Positions 50,220 through 59,245 of a stretch of DNA of 64,000 nucleotides are shown here, piece after piece (positions within the stretch are counted from its first letter, which is position 1; each line of letters starts with the position of its first letter). The notes beneath the pieces are model-generated. The model made no database searches and had not been told where the DNA came from. It saw nothing but the letters and a program-made list of their open reading frames with translations. The stretch comes from an uncultured Prevotellaceae bacterium (GTDB lineage: Bacteria; Bacteroidota; Bacteroidia; Bacteroidales; Bacteroidaceae), in the NCBI GenBank assembly GCA_902785945.1, contig CADAAR010000011.1, positions 34,545 through 98,544 of the forward strand, given 5' to 3'. The translations under genes and the position numbers were made by a program.

Positions 50220-51416
50220 ATGAAAAGTAAGAATCTTTTGAAAATGGCAGCCTTAGCTGCTGTACTTTCCACAGGTTTCGCATCGTGTTCAAGCGATGAC
50301 GATGCGGACAACAGCGTAGTAATGGGTACTCAGTCAGCCCTTGACCAGGCTTGTGCTGATTGGAAATTGGCACGTGCCAATTGGGAGAACACCGAGGCCT
50401 TCCTCTTTGGTGCCGCCGATGTCTATTCCATCGACCCTCATACCGACACATGGCCTGTAGCCGCCAGCGACTTGGCCAACGTGCTGCGTGACGAGAAAGT
50501 TATGTCGAACCTCGACAATTTCATCAAGACCGCCAACTCAGGCATCTTGGGCTATCACGGTCTGGAGTACGTATTGTTCCGTGAAGGTCAGCCGCGAAAG
50601 ATTGACCAGATTACCAATTTGGAGTATAACTATATTTGCGCTGTGGCCAAGGATCTCTACAATGCCACAGCCACATTGGAGGCTTGCTGGGACTCGAAGG
50701 AGAGTAACGCTGAGCGCCAGAAGATAGCAAAAGAATATGTAGCCACTCACCTGGCTATCGACGATGATGGTAACCAAGAAGGAGCACTTGACGGCTTCCA
50801 GAATTTCGGCAAGGCCTTCAAGAATCCTGGTACTGGCGACTGGGATACAGCTCTTGAGGCTACCCTTGAGATTATCTCCGGCTGTCAGGACATCATCGGT
50901 GAGGTAGGCGACTCGAAGATCGGTCTGCCCTATACCGGCGAGGATGCCACATATATTGAGTCACCCTATGCCTACAACTCCATCACCGACTTCTACGACA
51001 ATATCGTGAGCTGTAAGAATGCCCTCTATGGCAAGATGGATGCCACCACACCTACAGAGCAGTCGCTGATTTACTTCTGTCTGAACGCCGGCAATGCCAC
51101 ACTGGCTGCACAGGCTAAGGCAGTACAGACGAAACTCGATGCGGCATTAAACAAGATTAAGGCCATGAAGGCTCCGTTTGCCCTCTACTATTCTGATGCC
51201 TCCTGCAAGACGGCTATGGATGCACTGGAAGAGTTGGACGATGCATTAGACGAAATGGCACTGACACTGGTTGGCTATGATGGCAATGCTACCGTTGAGG
51301 CACAGTGTCAGGTTATCAACGAGAACTATGTCGACAACGTGGTGGTCGCCACTTATCGCACACTGGCAAACAATGCCCAGAAACTCTATCAGTCGATTGT
51401 AAACATCAAGAAATAA
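50220..51416 (+). CDS. Imelysin family (M75) lipoprotein
   Basis: 398 residues; lipobox FASC with SSDDDAD after it. The imelysin GxHxxE motif is present as ILGYHGLEYVLF, with WENTEAFLFGAADVYSIDPHTDTWP and the second helical repeat (LDELDDALDEMALTLVGYDGNATVEAQC-like) downstream. Imelysins and EfeO-type proteins bind iron or other metals at the cell surface or periplasm. It lies 26 bp after the porin gene and 30 bp before a di-heme protein gene. Confidence 0.92.
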   Translation: MKSKNLLKMAALAAVLSTGFASCSSDDDADNSVVMGTQSALDQACADWKLARANWENTEAFLFGAADVYSIDPHTDTWPVAASDLANVLRDEKVMSNLDNFIKTANSGILGYHGLEYVLFREGQPRKIDQITNLEYNYICAVAKDLYNATATLEACWDSKESNAERQKIAKEYVATHLAIDDDGNQEGALDGFQNFGKAFKNPGTGDWDTALEATLEIISGCQDIIGEVGDSKIGLPYTGEDATYIESPYAYNSITDFYDNIVSCKNALYGKMDATTPTEQSLIYFCLNAGNATLAAQAKAVQTKLDAALNKIKAMKAPFALYYSDASCKTAMDALEELDDALDEMALTLVGYDGNATVEAQCQVINENYVDNVVVATYRTLANNAQKLYQSIVNIKK

Positions 51417-51446
51417 CAAATAACAGTTGCAAAACAAATACCAATT

Positions 51447-53153
51447 ATGAACAGACTATCTTTTATTGGTAGTATGCTGTTTGGTACCCTCATCACTGTC
51501 GGATGTTCCGGCAGTGATGACACCGTTAATCCCACCACGTGGGAAATAGGTGACCCAACAGCCACAGACTACCCTGAGGACTACTATGCCGGTGGACTGC
51601 TCGGCACCACCGCCGTCAACACCGCTACAGCCTTCGAGCAACCCTCGAAAGCTGTGGAGAATGCGAACATGATGATGGCCTTCAATGAAGGTGAGTATCT
51701 CTTTGAGAAAGACTACAACACCAATACCGAGGGCGCTTTCCACGGTCTTGGTCCTGTCTATGTGCGTCGCGGTTGTCTCTATTGTCACCCAGGCTACGGT
51801 CATGGTGCCCGTCAGACGGAATACAAAGCCGACAACCACCGCAATGGCTATTTGCTCGTTATCTACGACAAGACCACCAATGCCTATATTCGTAGCGTAG
51901 CCGGAATGCCGCAGACGGGTGCAGTCAAGCCCTTCAAGGCGCCTGTCGATGAGAATCAAATCAAGATTGCATGGAACAACTACACCGATGAATGGGGCAA
52001 TCAGTTCCCCGATGGCGAAACCTACTCGCTCATCTATCCTGAGGTGACCATTCCTTACAGTGCTTATTATGCCCCTGTGGTAGTGGCTCGTGGCGGCAGC
52101 GACGTGACTTTGGATGAGGCTCAGTATAATAATGAAATAGGCGTGTTGTTGGAATCAACCATCGGTATCTACGGTACAGGCATGACCGACGCCATTCCCG
52201 ACGAGGATATTACGGCACAGTGGGAGTCGGAGAGCAAATACTTCAACAGCATTGGTCGTACAGACGCCCTGAACCCAGCGATGTGGGATCAGGCCACCAA
52301 CACGTGGAAGAGTTATTATAGCAACTCCTTGCAGGGCGATGGCACGAAATATGTGCGTCGTTACACCTATGCGCTCTCACGTGGTCCTATCCTCGACGCT
52401 GCCGGAGCAAACGCCATCTGGAATATCACCAATGTAACCCGTCCGGATCGCCGTTATCACTACCTCGACCTCGCAGGCATCTATTATGCCACGAAGTCAT
52501 CGAAAGACCCCGAGGTACAGGCAGGGTTTACAGAGTATATCAACCGCATGGATCCTACGAAGGCGCATCCCGAATGGCATACAGGTAATCTGGAGAAAGA
52601 CATCTACACCTACCTGACCAGCAAGCAGCTCGATCCTGAGATGACTCAGGACCAATATAAGAACCTCATGATCTGGCATCGCGGTCTGGCTGTTCCTGCC
52701 GCCCGTAACACCACAACAGACGACTTTAAGAAAGGCAAAGAGCTCTTTTCGCAGATTGGTTGTGCGGCCTGCCACCGTCCATCATGGCAGACCGGCAGCG
52801 ACAATATCCAAGACCCCAACAAGCTGTTTACCAATGCCGACATGCCTCGCTACCCGAATCAGAAAATCTGGCCCTACACCGACTTCGTGCAGCATCGTTT
52901 GTGGATGAAGAACGATATCCGTACAGGATGGTGTCGTACCACCCCGCTGTGGGGACGTGGACTGGCTGGCAAGACAGGCAGTGGCGTGGAGCGTCTGCAC
53001 GACTGTCGTGCCCGTAATGTGCTGGAAGCTATCATGTGGCACGGATGTAAGAACGAGGGGGGCACAAGCGATGCCTATAACACCGTTGTGAAGTTCCGTA
53101 ACCTGACGAAGAAAGAGCGCGAGCAATTGATTTATTTTATTGAATCAATTTGA
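51447..53153 (+). CDS. Di-heme oxidoreductase-like lipoprotein
   Basis: 568 residues with a lipobox (TVGC, Cys about 20). Two c-type heme motifs are present: CLYCH at Cys110-His114 and CAACH at Cys439-His443. The overall layout, with GLGPVYVRRGCLYCHPGYGHG and the C-terminal RLHDCRARNVLEAIMWHGCKNEG, fits the di-heme oxidoreductase (DUF1111-like) group that often accompanies imelysin genes. It may change the redox state of iron before uptake. It needs cytochrome c maturation, which the next gene supplies. Confidence 0.88.
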   Translation: MNRLSFIGSMLFGTLITVGCSGSDDTVNPTTWEIGDPTATDYPEDYYAGGLLGTTAVNTATAFEQPSKAVENANMMMAFNEGEYLFEKDYNTNTEGAFHGLGPVYVRRGCLYCHPGYGHGARQTEYKADNHRNGYLLVIYDKTTNAYIRSVAGMPQTGAVKPFKAPVDENQIKIAWNNYTDEWGNQFPDGETYSLIYPEVTIPYSAYYAPVVVARGGSDVTLDEAQYNNEIGVLLESTIGIYGTGMTDAIPDEDITAQWESESKYFNSIGRTDALNPAMWDQATNTWKSYYSNSLQGDGTKYVRRYTYALSRGPILDAAGANAIWNITNVTRPDRRYHYLDLAGIYYATKSSKDPEVQAGFTEYINRMDPTKAHPEWHTGNLEKDIYTYLTSKQLDPEMTQDQYKNLMIWHRGLAVPAARNTTTDDFKKGKELFSQIGCAACHRPSWQTGSDNIQDPNKLFTNADMPRYPNQKIWPYTDFVQHRLWMKNDIRTGWCRTTPLWGRGLAGKTGSGVERLHDCRARNVLEAIMWHGCKNEGGTSDAYNTVVKFRNLTKKEREQLIYFIESI

Positions 53154-53190
53154 TGTACACTCCGTTTTTTTTCGTACCTTTGCAACCGAA

Positions 53191-55257
53191 ATGAAATGGA
53201 CTAAGATCATAATCATCACCCTATACACACTTATCGTGGTGTGTATAGGGTTTGCTACTATCATAGAGAAATATTATGGCACCACGTTTGTCAGTAATCA
53301 TCTCTATGGTGCCTGGTGGTTTTCTGCACTGTGGGCCCTACTCACGGTAGTTGCCTTGGCCTACATCATAAAGCAACGACTTTATAAGCGTATTGCTGTG
53401 ATGTTGCTGCACCTTTCGTTCGTGGTGATACTGGCTGGTGCGCTGACCACGCACCTCTTTGCCCGCAGCGGCATCGTCAGGCTTAGGACAAATGTTCCCG
53501 AAATGATCTTTATCGATAAAGAAAACAAGGTAGAACATTTGCCTTTCTCTTTGACATTGAAGGAATTCCGGATTATTAATTATCCGGGTACCGACGCACC
53601 ACTCGACTATCAGAGTGTCATTCAACGTGGTAATGAAGAGGTGCTCGTTTCCATGAATAACATTGGTAACATCGATGGCTATCGCCTTTTCCAGCAGAGC
53701 TATGACATAGATGGAGAGGGCGTAACACTGGGTGTCAGTTATGACCCCTATGGCATTGCCATCACCTATTTGGGCTATCTCCTGCTTCTCGTTGGCATCA
53801 TCGCCACCCTGCTTTCGCGTCACACACAGATGCGTGCGCTCTATCGCAAAGCCATGCGTCCGATGGTGTTACTCTTCACTCTTCACTCTTCACTCTTCAC
53901 TGCTACGGCACAGCCGTTGCCTGTGGTCGATGCCGATATCGCTCATCGTATGGGCACCATCAACGTACTCTATAACAACCGTATCTGTCCGCTCAACACC
54001 GTTGCCACCGACTTCACTATGAAGCTCACGGGCAGTGCTTCGTGGCATGGCTATTCCGCCGACGAAGTGTTCTTCAGTTGGATGATTTATTACATGCCGT
54101 GGGAAAAAGAACTGCTCCTCAATAATTCTAAGACAAAAGGCGCTGATGAAAGGAAAGTCATCGTCGAAATGTTCTACAGTGGACAGTTTACCAAGATTTT
54201 CCCCTATCCTCTTACCTCTCACCTCTTACCTCTTACCTCTATAACCTGGTATTCGCCAGGCAGTCAGGTGTTGCCAAGGGAAATACCCGTTAAGGAACAG
54301 TTCTTTATCAAGCAGTCTATGGATTTTCTTACGGAGGCTATTGTGACCGGCCAACGCGACCGCGCTATCGAGATTATTGCGAAGATAAAACTCTTTCAGC
54401 ACGAAATGATAGGCGACGTGCTGCCAAGTGAGAGCTCTACCAAGACAGAGATTTTCTACAATGTGCTACGCAGTCAGAAGTGGCCGGTATTTCTGGCTTT
54501 GACCCTCAGTTTGCTACTATGCATATGTTTGCTCTTTATGAGTAAGCCATCTTCCATAGTTAACTATTCATTATTCACTCTTCACTTTTCACTCTTCACC
54601 TTCGTTTCCCTTCTGCTTGGTCTGCGTTGGTGGCTCAGCGGACACATACCAGTGAGCAATGGCCACGAAACCATGCTCTTCATGGCATGGGTGCTGTTAT
54701 TACTCACTTTCCTGCTATACCGGAAATTCCCCATCATTTTAGGCTTCGGCCCACTTATTGCATCGTTTTGTTTGTTGGTATCCCAACTTGCAGGCAGCAA
54801 CTCACAACTGACACCCCTGATGCCTGTGCTGCAGTCACCACTATTGTCTATTCATGTAATGACTGTGATGTGTGCCTACGCCCTCTTTGCCCTCCAAGTA
54901 TTGATCGGTGTGCAAGCCTTTTTCCTGATGAGAAAAGACAGACAGGCAGAACTCGACAAGGCTACAGCCTTATCACAGTTCTTACTCTATCCGGCAGTGT
55001 TCCTGCTTACCATTGGCATCTTCCTCGGTGCTGTTTGGGCTAATGTGTCGTGGGGCAACTACTGGTCTTGGGATCCCAAGGAGTCATGGGCACTTATCAC
55101 ACTGATGATTTATGCAGTCCCGTTTCATAGCACATCCATCAGTCTCTTCCGCCAGCCTCGCTTTTATCACATCTACATGGTCAGTGCCTTCCTCGCCGTC
55201 CTCATTACTTATTTCGGCGTGAACTATATATTGGGAGGCATGCATAGCTACGCCTAA
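53191..55257 (+). CDS. Cytochrome c biogenesis protein, ResB-CcsA fusion
   Basis: 688 residues. The N-terminal half is ResB-like (helices at about 5-110, then a periplasmic domain with NIDGYRLFQQSYDIDGEGVTLGVSYDP). The C-terminal half is CcsA with the heme-handling motif WGNYWSWDPKESWAL. It exports heme and attaches it to apocytochromes in system II. The gene starts right after TACCTTTG at about 53175 and overlaps nothing; the longer frame from 53140 precedes that box. Three A/T-rich tandem repeat blocks (53871-53901, 54211-54240, 54561-54600) are translated in frame as LFT/LHS-rich segments. Confidence 0.9.
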   Translation: MKWTKIIIITLYTLIVVCIGFATIIEKYYGTTFVSNHLYGAWWFSALWALLTVVALAYIIKQRLYKRIAVMLLHLSFVVILAGALTTHLFARSGIVRLRTNVPEMIFIDKENKVEHLPFSLTLKEFRIINYPGTDAPLDYQSVIQRGNEEVLVSMNNIGNIDGYRLFQQSYDIDGEGVTLGVSYDPYGIAITYLGYLLLLVGIIATLLSRHTQMRALYRKAMRPMVLLFTLHSSLFTATAQPLPVVDADIAHRMGTINVLYNNRICPLNTVATDFTMKLTGSASWHGYSADEVFFSWMIYYMPWEKELLLNNSKTKGADERKVIVEMFYSGQFTKIFPYPLTSHLLPLTSITWYSPGSQVLPREIPVKEQFFIKQSMDFLTEAIVTGQRDRAIEIIAKIKLFQHEMIGDVLPSESSTKTEIFYNVLRSQKWPVFLALTLSLLLCICLLFMSKPSSIVNYSLFTLHFSLFTFVSLLLGLRWWLSGHIPVSNGHETMLFMAWVLLLLTFLLYRKFPIILGFGPLIASFCLLVSQLAGSNSQLTPLMPVLQSPLLSIHVMTVMCAYALFALQVLIGVQAFFLMRKDRQAELDKATALSQFLLYPAVFLLTIGIFLGAVWANVSWGNYWSWDPKESWALITLMIYAVPFHSTSISLFRQPRFYHIYMVSAFLAVLITYFGVNYILGGMHSYA
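53871..53901. repeat. TTCACTC heptamer repeat in coding sequence
   Basis: Four tandem copies of CACTCTT or TTCACTC inside the ResB-CcsA gene, translated LLFTLHSSLFT. Related blocks occur at 54211-54240 and 54561-54600 in the same gene, and in intergenic DNA at 27590-27613 and 48693-48720. Confidence 0.75.
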
Positions 55258-55261
55258 ATAA

Positions 55262-57442
55262 TTACAATGTTATTGGCACCACGACCTTAAAGGTAATGTT
55301 GCGTCCCATGTTGTAGATGCCACGACGACCTGTGACCACATTTTCGTCGGTATATTTCAGTCGGCTCAGGTGGTTCTGGTAGGCTTTGTTCAATAGGTTG
55401 TCGGCAGTAACGTACAACTCGGCGAGCTTCTTGCCATTAAACTGGATGTCGGTGCCTGCCGAGAGGTTGAGCAGCGCGTAGCCGGGCGTCTCGCTTTCTG
55501 TATCATCGGCACGGTAGATGTGAGTCTGTTTCAGATAGCTGTCGAGACTAGCGGCAATGTAGAGGTTATTAAGTGCGACGCCGCTCTTGGGATGGGCATG
55601 GCGGTACTCATGCATGGCGTGTGGACTGACCGTACTATGCGTATGATGGAAGAGTTCCCACTTCAGTTCCGACGACCAGTGGGGAGCTGGTGTGAAGGGC
55701 AGGTATTTCGTATCGGCAGACTGATGAAGCAGTTGTGCATCAACATACGAGAAGGTGTTGGAGAAGTGGACGGAGTGGACGGGATGGATGTCCACGCCAG
55801 CTTCGAAGCCAAGCAATCGGGCATCACCCTGCGTATAAGCGTAAGTGAGATAGCCTTCCTCCATCTCTTCTGCTATACGATGGGTGAAAATATAATTGTC
55901 GATGCGGTTGGCGAAGAGTGCCAATTGTGCAGACACATAGTGTGAGGTGAAGTCGAGTCCGAGGTCGGCCTGCAGACTGTATTCGGCTTTCAGCTGCTGG
56001 TCGCCGATTTCATAGCGGATAGAGCCCTCGTGAACACCGTTCGAGGCCAGTTCGCTCATATTGGGCGTACGGAAACCTCGGGCAAGGTTCAGACGCAGGT
56101 TGAAGTGGTCGTTAAGGTTGCAGACAGCACCGATGCTACCCGTCAGGCCGTTGAAATGACGCGAGAAATCAGTAAAGCGCAAATCACCATCTTCTATTAA
56201 TTCGTCACCATGCAGTCGGCGGTGGTCATAGCGCAGACCTCCACTGAGTGTCCAGCGTTCGCCAAGTGTCTTTGTGGCGGTGGCATAGAGGCCGAAGTCG
56301 AAAAGGCGATAGTCGGGAATTAAATATTCCTCACCTTCGTTGCCTGATTTCTGATACATACCGCCGATGCCTGTGGAGAGTTTCCAGCCGTTCCACTCGT
56401 TGGTGATATAACGCAGATCGTAGGTCAGCGTGTGCAACTTAAAGAACAGTTCGTATTCATCCATCGACTCCTCGAACTCCTGACGACGATTCTGCTGATA
56501 GCCGATAATGGCCTTGAGATAGCCCGACGATAGATTCAGCGAGTTGTCCCAGACCAGTTTGTAGTGCTTTACTTGTTGAAAGGGTAGGGCCTTACCATAG
56601 GTTTTAACATCCTCGGTAGCACACTCCAGTTCTCCTGTCTCTGGGTCGCGTTCTCCCTCCACAATGCCGGGCGTCAGGTGGTAAACGCTTCCCGTCAGTC
56701 GCGAGTGTCCCCACGACTTGTTCATGCCCAGCATTAAGCGTCCAGCCTGCTCACGGAACTGCGAGCCTGGTACATAGCCGTCGTACTTGTTCTTATAGGC
56801 GTGAGCCAACTTCTGACTCCAGCGGGCATCCCACACAAACCCTTTCTGGTTGCCAGCCACTGACAGGTGATAACCGAAGAGTCCGTTGTTGGTCTGATAT
56901 TCCGTGCTGACATTGGCCTTCATCTCGCCCTCGGCCAGTGTTGGCTGAGCGTGCAGGATAACCACACCCGCCATCGCGTCAGACCCGTACATCAGCGAGG
57001 CAGGGCCTTTCAGAATCTCTACCGAACCTACACTGTTACCATCGACTTCCACGCCGTGCTCGTCGCCCCATTGCTGGCCTTCCTGTCTTACACCCTCGCT
57101 CATCACCACCACGCGGTTGTAGCCCAATCCGCGGATAATGGGTTTCGAGATGCTTCCGCCCGTGGTCAACTGGCTGACACCAGGCTGGTGGGCAATGGCA
57201 TCAATGATGTTGGTAGAAGCTGTAGCCCGTAACATCTGGGGTGTGACGATGCTCACGGGAGCCGTCGCATGTTTCAGTTTCGTGTCGCCAGTCACGCCCG
57301 TCACCGTCAGCTCGTTCAATTGAAGATGGCGGAAGAAAATGTCTGTCGAGTCACCCGTATGATGTTGTTGGTTGTTATTATCCTGTGCTGCTACTGTTGT
57401 ACATATACACAACAGCAGCAAAATGATGTATTTTGCTTTCAT
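55262..57442 (-). CDS. TonB-dependent receptor, metal or heme type, with His-rich loop
   Basis: 726 residues with a signal peptide (VAAQ). The plug has IIRGLGYNRVVVMSEGVRQEGQQWGDEHGVEVDGNSVGSVEILKGPASLMYG, close in wording to the ZnuD zinc/heme receptor group, and the barrel ends in Leu. Around residues 585-610 is a loop with about seven histidines within 25 residues. It lacks the SusC-type extra domain. It is downstream of, and probably cotranscribed with, a small Cys/His-rich protein gene (52 bp gap). Zinc, iron or heme are the likely ligands. Confidence 0.85.
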   Translation of the reverse strand: MKAKYIILLLLCICTTVAAQDNNNQQHHTGDSTDIFFRHLQLNELTVTGVTGDTKLKHATAPVSIVTPQMLRATASTNIIDAIAHQPGVSQLTTGGSISKPIIRGLGYNRVVVMSEGVRQEGQQWGDEHGVEVDGNSVGSVEILKGPASLMYGSDAMAGVVILHAQPTLAEGEMKANVSTEYQTNNGLFGYHLSVAGNQKGFVWDARWSQKLAHAYKNKYDGYVPGSQFREQAGRLMLGMNKSWGHSRLTGSVYHLTPGIVEGERDPETGELECATEDVKTYGKALPFQQVKHYKLVWDNSLNLSSGYLKAIIGYQQNRRQEFEESMDEYELFFKLHTLTYDLRYITNEWNGWKLSTGIGGMYQKSGNEGEEYLIPDYRLFDFGLYATATKTLGERWTLSGGLRYDHRRLHGDELIEDGDLRFTDFSRHFNGLTGSIGAVCNLNDHFNLRLNLARGFRTPNMSELASNGVHEGSIRYEIGDQQLKAEYSLQADLGLDFTSHYVSAQLALFANRIDNYIFTHRIAEEMEEGYLTYAYTQGDARLLGFEAGVDIHPVHSVHFSNTFSYVDAQLLHQSADTKYLPFTPAPHWSSELKWELFHHTHSTVSPHAMHEYRHAHPKSGVALNNLYIAASLDSYLKQTHIYRADDTESETPGYALLNLSAGTDIQFNGKKLAELYVTADNLLNKAYQNHLSRLKYTDENVVTGRRGIYNMGRNITFKVVVPITL

Positions 57443-57494
57443 TTTTGATTAATTAATGATATATTGAAAAATGTTTGTAAAAGTCTGGTTTGAA

Positions 57495-57836
57495 TCAGAT
57501 GGTCGGAGGTCCTCTGGTTACAATAGCACCACAGCAAACGGTATGACAATCGCATATAGGCTGGGCGCGGAATTTCTTACAAACATGAACATATACCATG
57601 ACAGCTACCATAATAGCTGCCAGCATCGGCAAAGTGAGGAATTGACACAGCACGCAGTCGTGCGTCCATGTGGCAGTAGCCGTCAAATGACCATGACAAT
57701 TGTGATGCACGCAGTCGCTGCATTCTGTGTCACTTGTCTGTGGAGCTTCGTGGATGTGCAGCGACGATAACATCAGCATCGGCAGGAATACTGCCAACAA
57801 AACAATTGCTGATATTTGTCTCCTCGTTGTTTTCAC
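57495..57836 (-). CDS. Small Cys/His-rich membrane protein
   Basis: 113 residues starting at GTG. One N-terminal hydrophobic helix (ISAIVLLAVFLPMLML) is followed by SSLHIHE, CSDCVHHNCHGH and HDCVLC, then a second hydrophobic helix, then CDCHTVCC. The paired Cys and His clusters suggest a metal-binding relay. Similar small proteins occur just upstream of TonB receptors in Bacteroidales, and here the metal receptor follows. The TACCTTTG box ends about 6 bp before the GTG, so the transcript would be almost leaderless. Confidence 0.7.
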   Translation of the reverse strand: MKTTRRQISAIVLLAVFLPMLMLSSLHIHEAPQTSDTECSDCVHHNCHGHLTATATWTHDCVLCQFLTLPMLAAIMVAVMVYVHVCKKFRAQPICDCHTVCCGAIVTRGPPTI

Positions 57837-57841
57837 GGCTG

Positions 57842-57911
57842 CAAAGGTACGAAGTTTTTTCGAAATTTCTCAAATTTTATTTGGTTATTTTCTCACTTCT
57901 TCGTACCTTTG
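57842..57911. promoter_or_regulatory. Mirror-image divergent promoters
   Basis: Plus: TTTG (57880-57883), 20 bp, TACCTTTG (57904-57911). Minus: TTTG (complement of 57871-57874), 21 bp, TACCTTTG (complement of 57842-57849). The two -7 regions form a 15-bp inverted repeat (TGCAAAGGTACGAAG / CTTCGTACCTTTGCA). Confidence 0.8.
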
Positions 57912-57940
57912 CATCGTGATTCTGAAAAGAGTCATCCGTA

Positions 57941-58107
57941 AAGGTTCGCTTAGCCGCGATTAATTGGGAATGTGAGTGAGAATCTCCGACTGTCCCGCAG
58001 CAGTGAACTCCATTATGGCCTTGAAGCAGGAAAGCCATTGAGTATTTGCTCGAGAAGGCGCTTTGAGGTGGAGGAAAGAATGCTCTCGATGTAAGGGCGT
58101 GAGGCGC
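57941..58107 (+). ncRNA. Cobalamin riboswitch
   Basis: The conserved core GGGAATGTGAGTGAGAATC, followed by CGACTGTCCCGCAGCAGTGAA, then GCCATTG and GAGAAGGC, fits the order of conserved elements of cobalamin riboswitches. It starts about 30 nt after the plus-strand -7 box and ends 20 nt before the flavodoxin-like gene, so it should sense B12 and repress that gene. The expected B12-box wording at the 3' end is only loosely matched. Confidence 0.82.
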
Positions 58108-58127
58108 AATAAACATTTTTGTGTGTT

Positions 58128-58529
58128 ATGAAACATGAATCAATTGTCGTCGTGTACGACAGCGGTCAGGCTATTGCTGAGGAAATAGCCGACAAGTTGG
58201 GTGCTGAGACCATCAGCGTCCAGAGTGTGAACAGCAGGCAGATTGAAAACAGCCAGAGTCTTGTCCTTGCCGTCGAGTTTCAAACAGACGGCCTCCTGAC
58301 ACCACATTGGCAGTATGCTTATCTGGCCTTAAGCGAAGTCGATCTAAGTGGCAAGAACATTGCTGTCTATGTGGCACAGGGAAGTAAACAGAATAATGGA
58401 ACCCTTGCCAAAGAGTTGTGTGATAGACTTCGGGAAAAAGGTGCCCGTATCATCAGCGACCAACTCTATGCTGGCACTTCTGGACGAAACCTTGAGAATT
58501 GGATCTGCGCCATATCACCTAACTTATAA
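58128..58529 (+). CDS. Short flavodoxin-like protein under a cobalamin riboswitch
   Basis: 133 residues resembling a flavodoxin fold (SIVVVYDSGQAIAEEIADKLG at the FMN phosphate loop position, LSGKNIAVYVAQG, LREKGARIISDQLYAG). It is shorter than FldA (164 residues at 59376) and its phosphate loop is degenerate (YDSGQA instead of T/S-x-T-G-x-T). Placement right after the riboswitch suggests a role in cobalamin use, such as electron supply for reducing corrinoids. ATG at 58128 is chosen; an upstream in-frame TTG is the alternative. Confidence 0.72.
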   Translation: MKHESIVVVYDSGQAIAEEIADKLGAETISVQSVNSRQIENSQSLVLAVEFQTDGLLTPHWQYAYLALSEVDLSGKNIAVYVAQGSKQNNGTLAKELCDRLREKGARIISDQLYAGTSGRNLENWICAISPNL

Positions 58530-58542
58530 AACCAAAACCACC

Positions 58543-58632
58543 ATGCAGTACATTTTTATTGTAGCCCTCGAATTTATTTTAGCCTTTGCGGGCGTTGCCC
58601 TGTTTATCAGGTACTACAACCATAAGGCATAG
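58543..58632 (+). CDS. Possible 29-residue membrane protein
   Basis: A 29-codon frame 13 bp after the flavodoxin-like gene: one hydrophobic helix (IFIVALEFILAFAGVALFI) with a basic end (RYYNHKA). It sits where a small companion protein would be expected in the riboswitch operon. There is no family match I can name. Confidence 0.45.
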   Translation: MQYIFIVALEFILAFAGVALFIRYYNHKA

Positions 58633-58633
58633 G

Positions 58634-59227
58634 TTACGCTTTTTTTAGCCATGATACGATGCGGATGGCGCTATAACCTGCGGCGAGGGTGAGGATGATA
58701 ACCAACGCGAGTGCCCAGCTAGATGAAAGTGTCTTGAGTCCCTCGGCGTAATCGATGCTGATTTCTTCAGCAGCGCCTTGATAGTACCACTCGGAGGCGG
58801 TCCATAGTTTCATGAGCCACACGATGATGCACAGAGGCAGAATGGGGTAGGCCTGCAGGATGCTGCGCTTATGGGTATTGCCTATCGCCTGACGCACCAC
58901 ATCTGAAACCACACCCACAGCGATCATCAGGAGCACCTGGGTGAAGTCAATCTCGCTCATTACAAACAGGATGATTGCCAGAGTCAGTGCAAACAGCGTT
59001 CCCACACCAAACTGTTGCCATTTGGACGCTGCCCAGAAATACGAGGGTGCACCCAGCACGGTGGCCAGAACGGGGAACACGACAATCCAGCACCAGAAAA
59101 TGGTGGCTCCGATGATGGGGTCGTGCGTATCTTTATCGATAACGAATCCACGCATAACGTCCTGTGCGTTAATAAATTGCGCTATCATCATCGCGATGAT
59201 AGTATATAATAATCTTTGTGTCTGCAT
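58634..59227 (-). CDS. Chimeric membrane protein: TonB-receptor-like N-terminus joined to MptD/Trep_Strep-type transporter
   Basis: 197 residues. Residues 1-22 form a signal peptide (FINAQ), and residues about 24-42 (MRGFVIDKDTHDPIIGAT) are the beginning of a carboxypeptidase-regulatory-like domain, as at the front of TonB receptors. From about residue 45 on the protein becomes a membrane protein with about five helices (VVFPVLATVLGAPSYFW, GTLFALTLAIILFV, VLLMIAVGVVSDVVRQAIG) resembling MptD-type ECF transporter S components without their first helix. A deletion joining two genes in frame is the simplest explanation. Product function is doubtful. Confidence 0.7.
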   Translation of the reverse strand: MQTQRLLYTIIAMMIAQFINAQDVMRGFVIDKDTHDPIIGATIFWCWIVVFPVLATVLGAPSYFWAASKWQQFGVGTLFALTLAIILFVMSEIDFTQVLLMIAVGVVSDVVRQAIGNTHKRSILQAYPILPLCIIVWLMKLWTASEWYYQGAAEEISIDYAEGLKTLSSSWALALVIILTLAAGYSAIRIVSWLKKA

Positions 59228-59245
59228 ACTTATTCAAATGATATG

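Noticed and set aside
58348-58632. 94-codon frame overlapping the flavodoxin-like gene
   Set aside because: Its first two-thirds are an out-of-frame reading of the flavodoxin-like gene; only the last 29 codons, from the ATG at 58543, look like a separate small gene.
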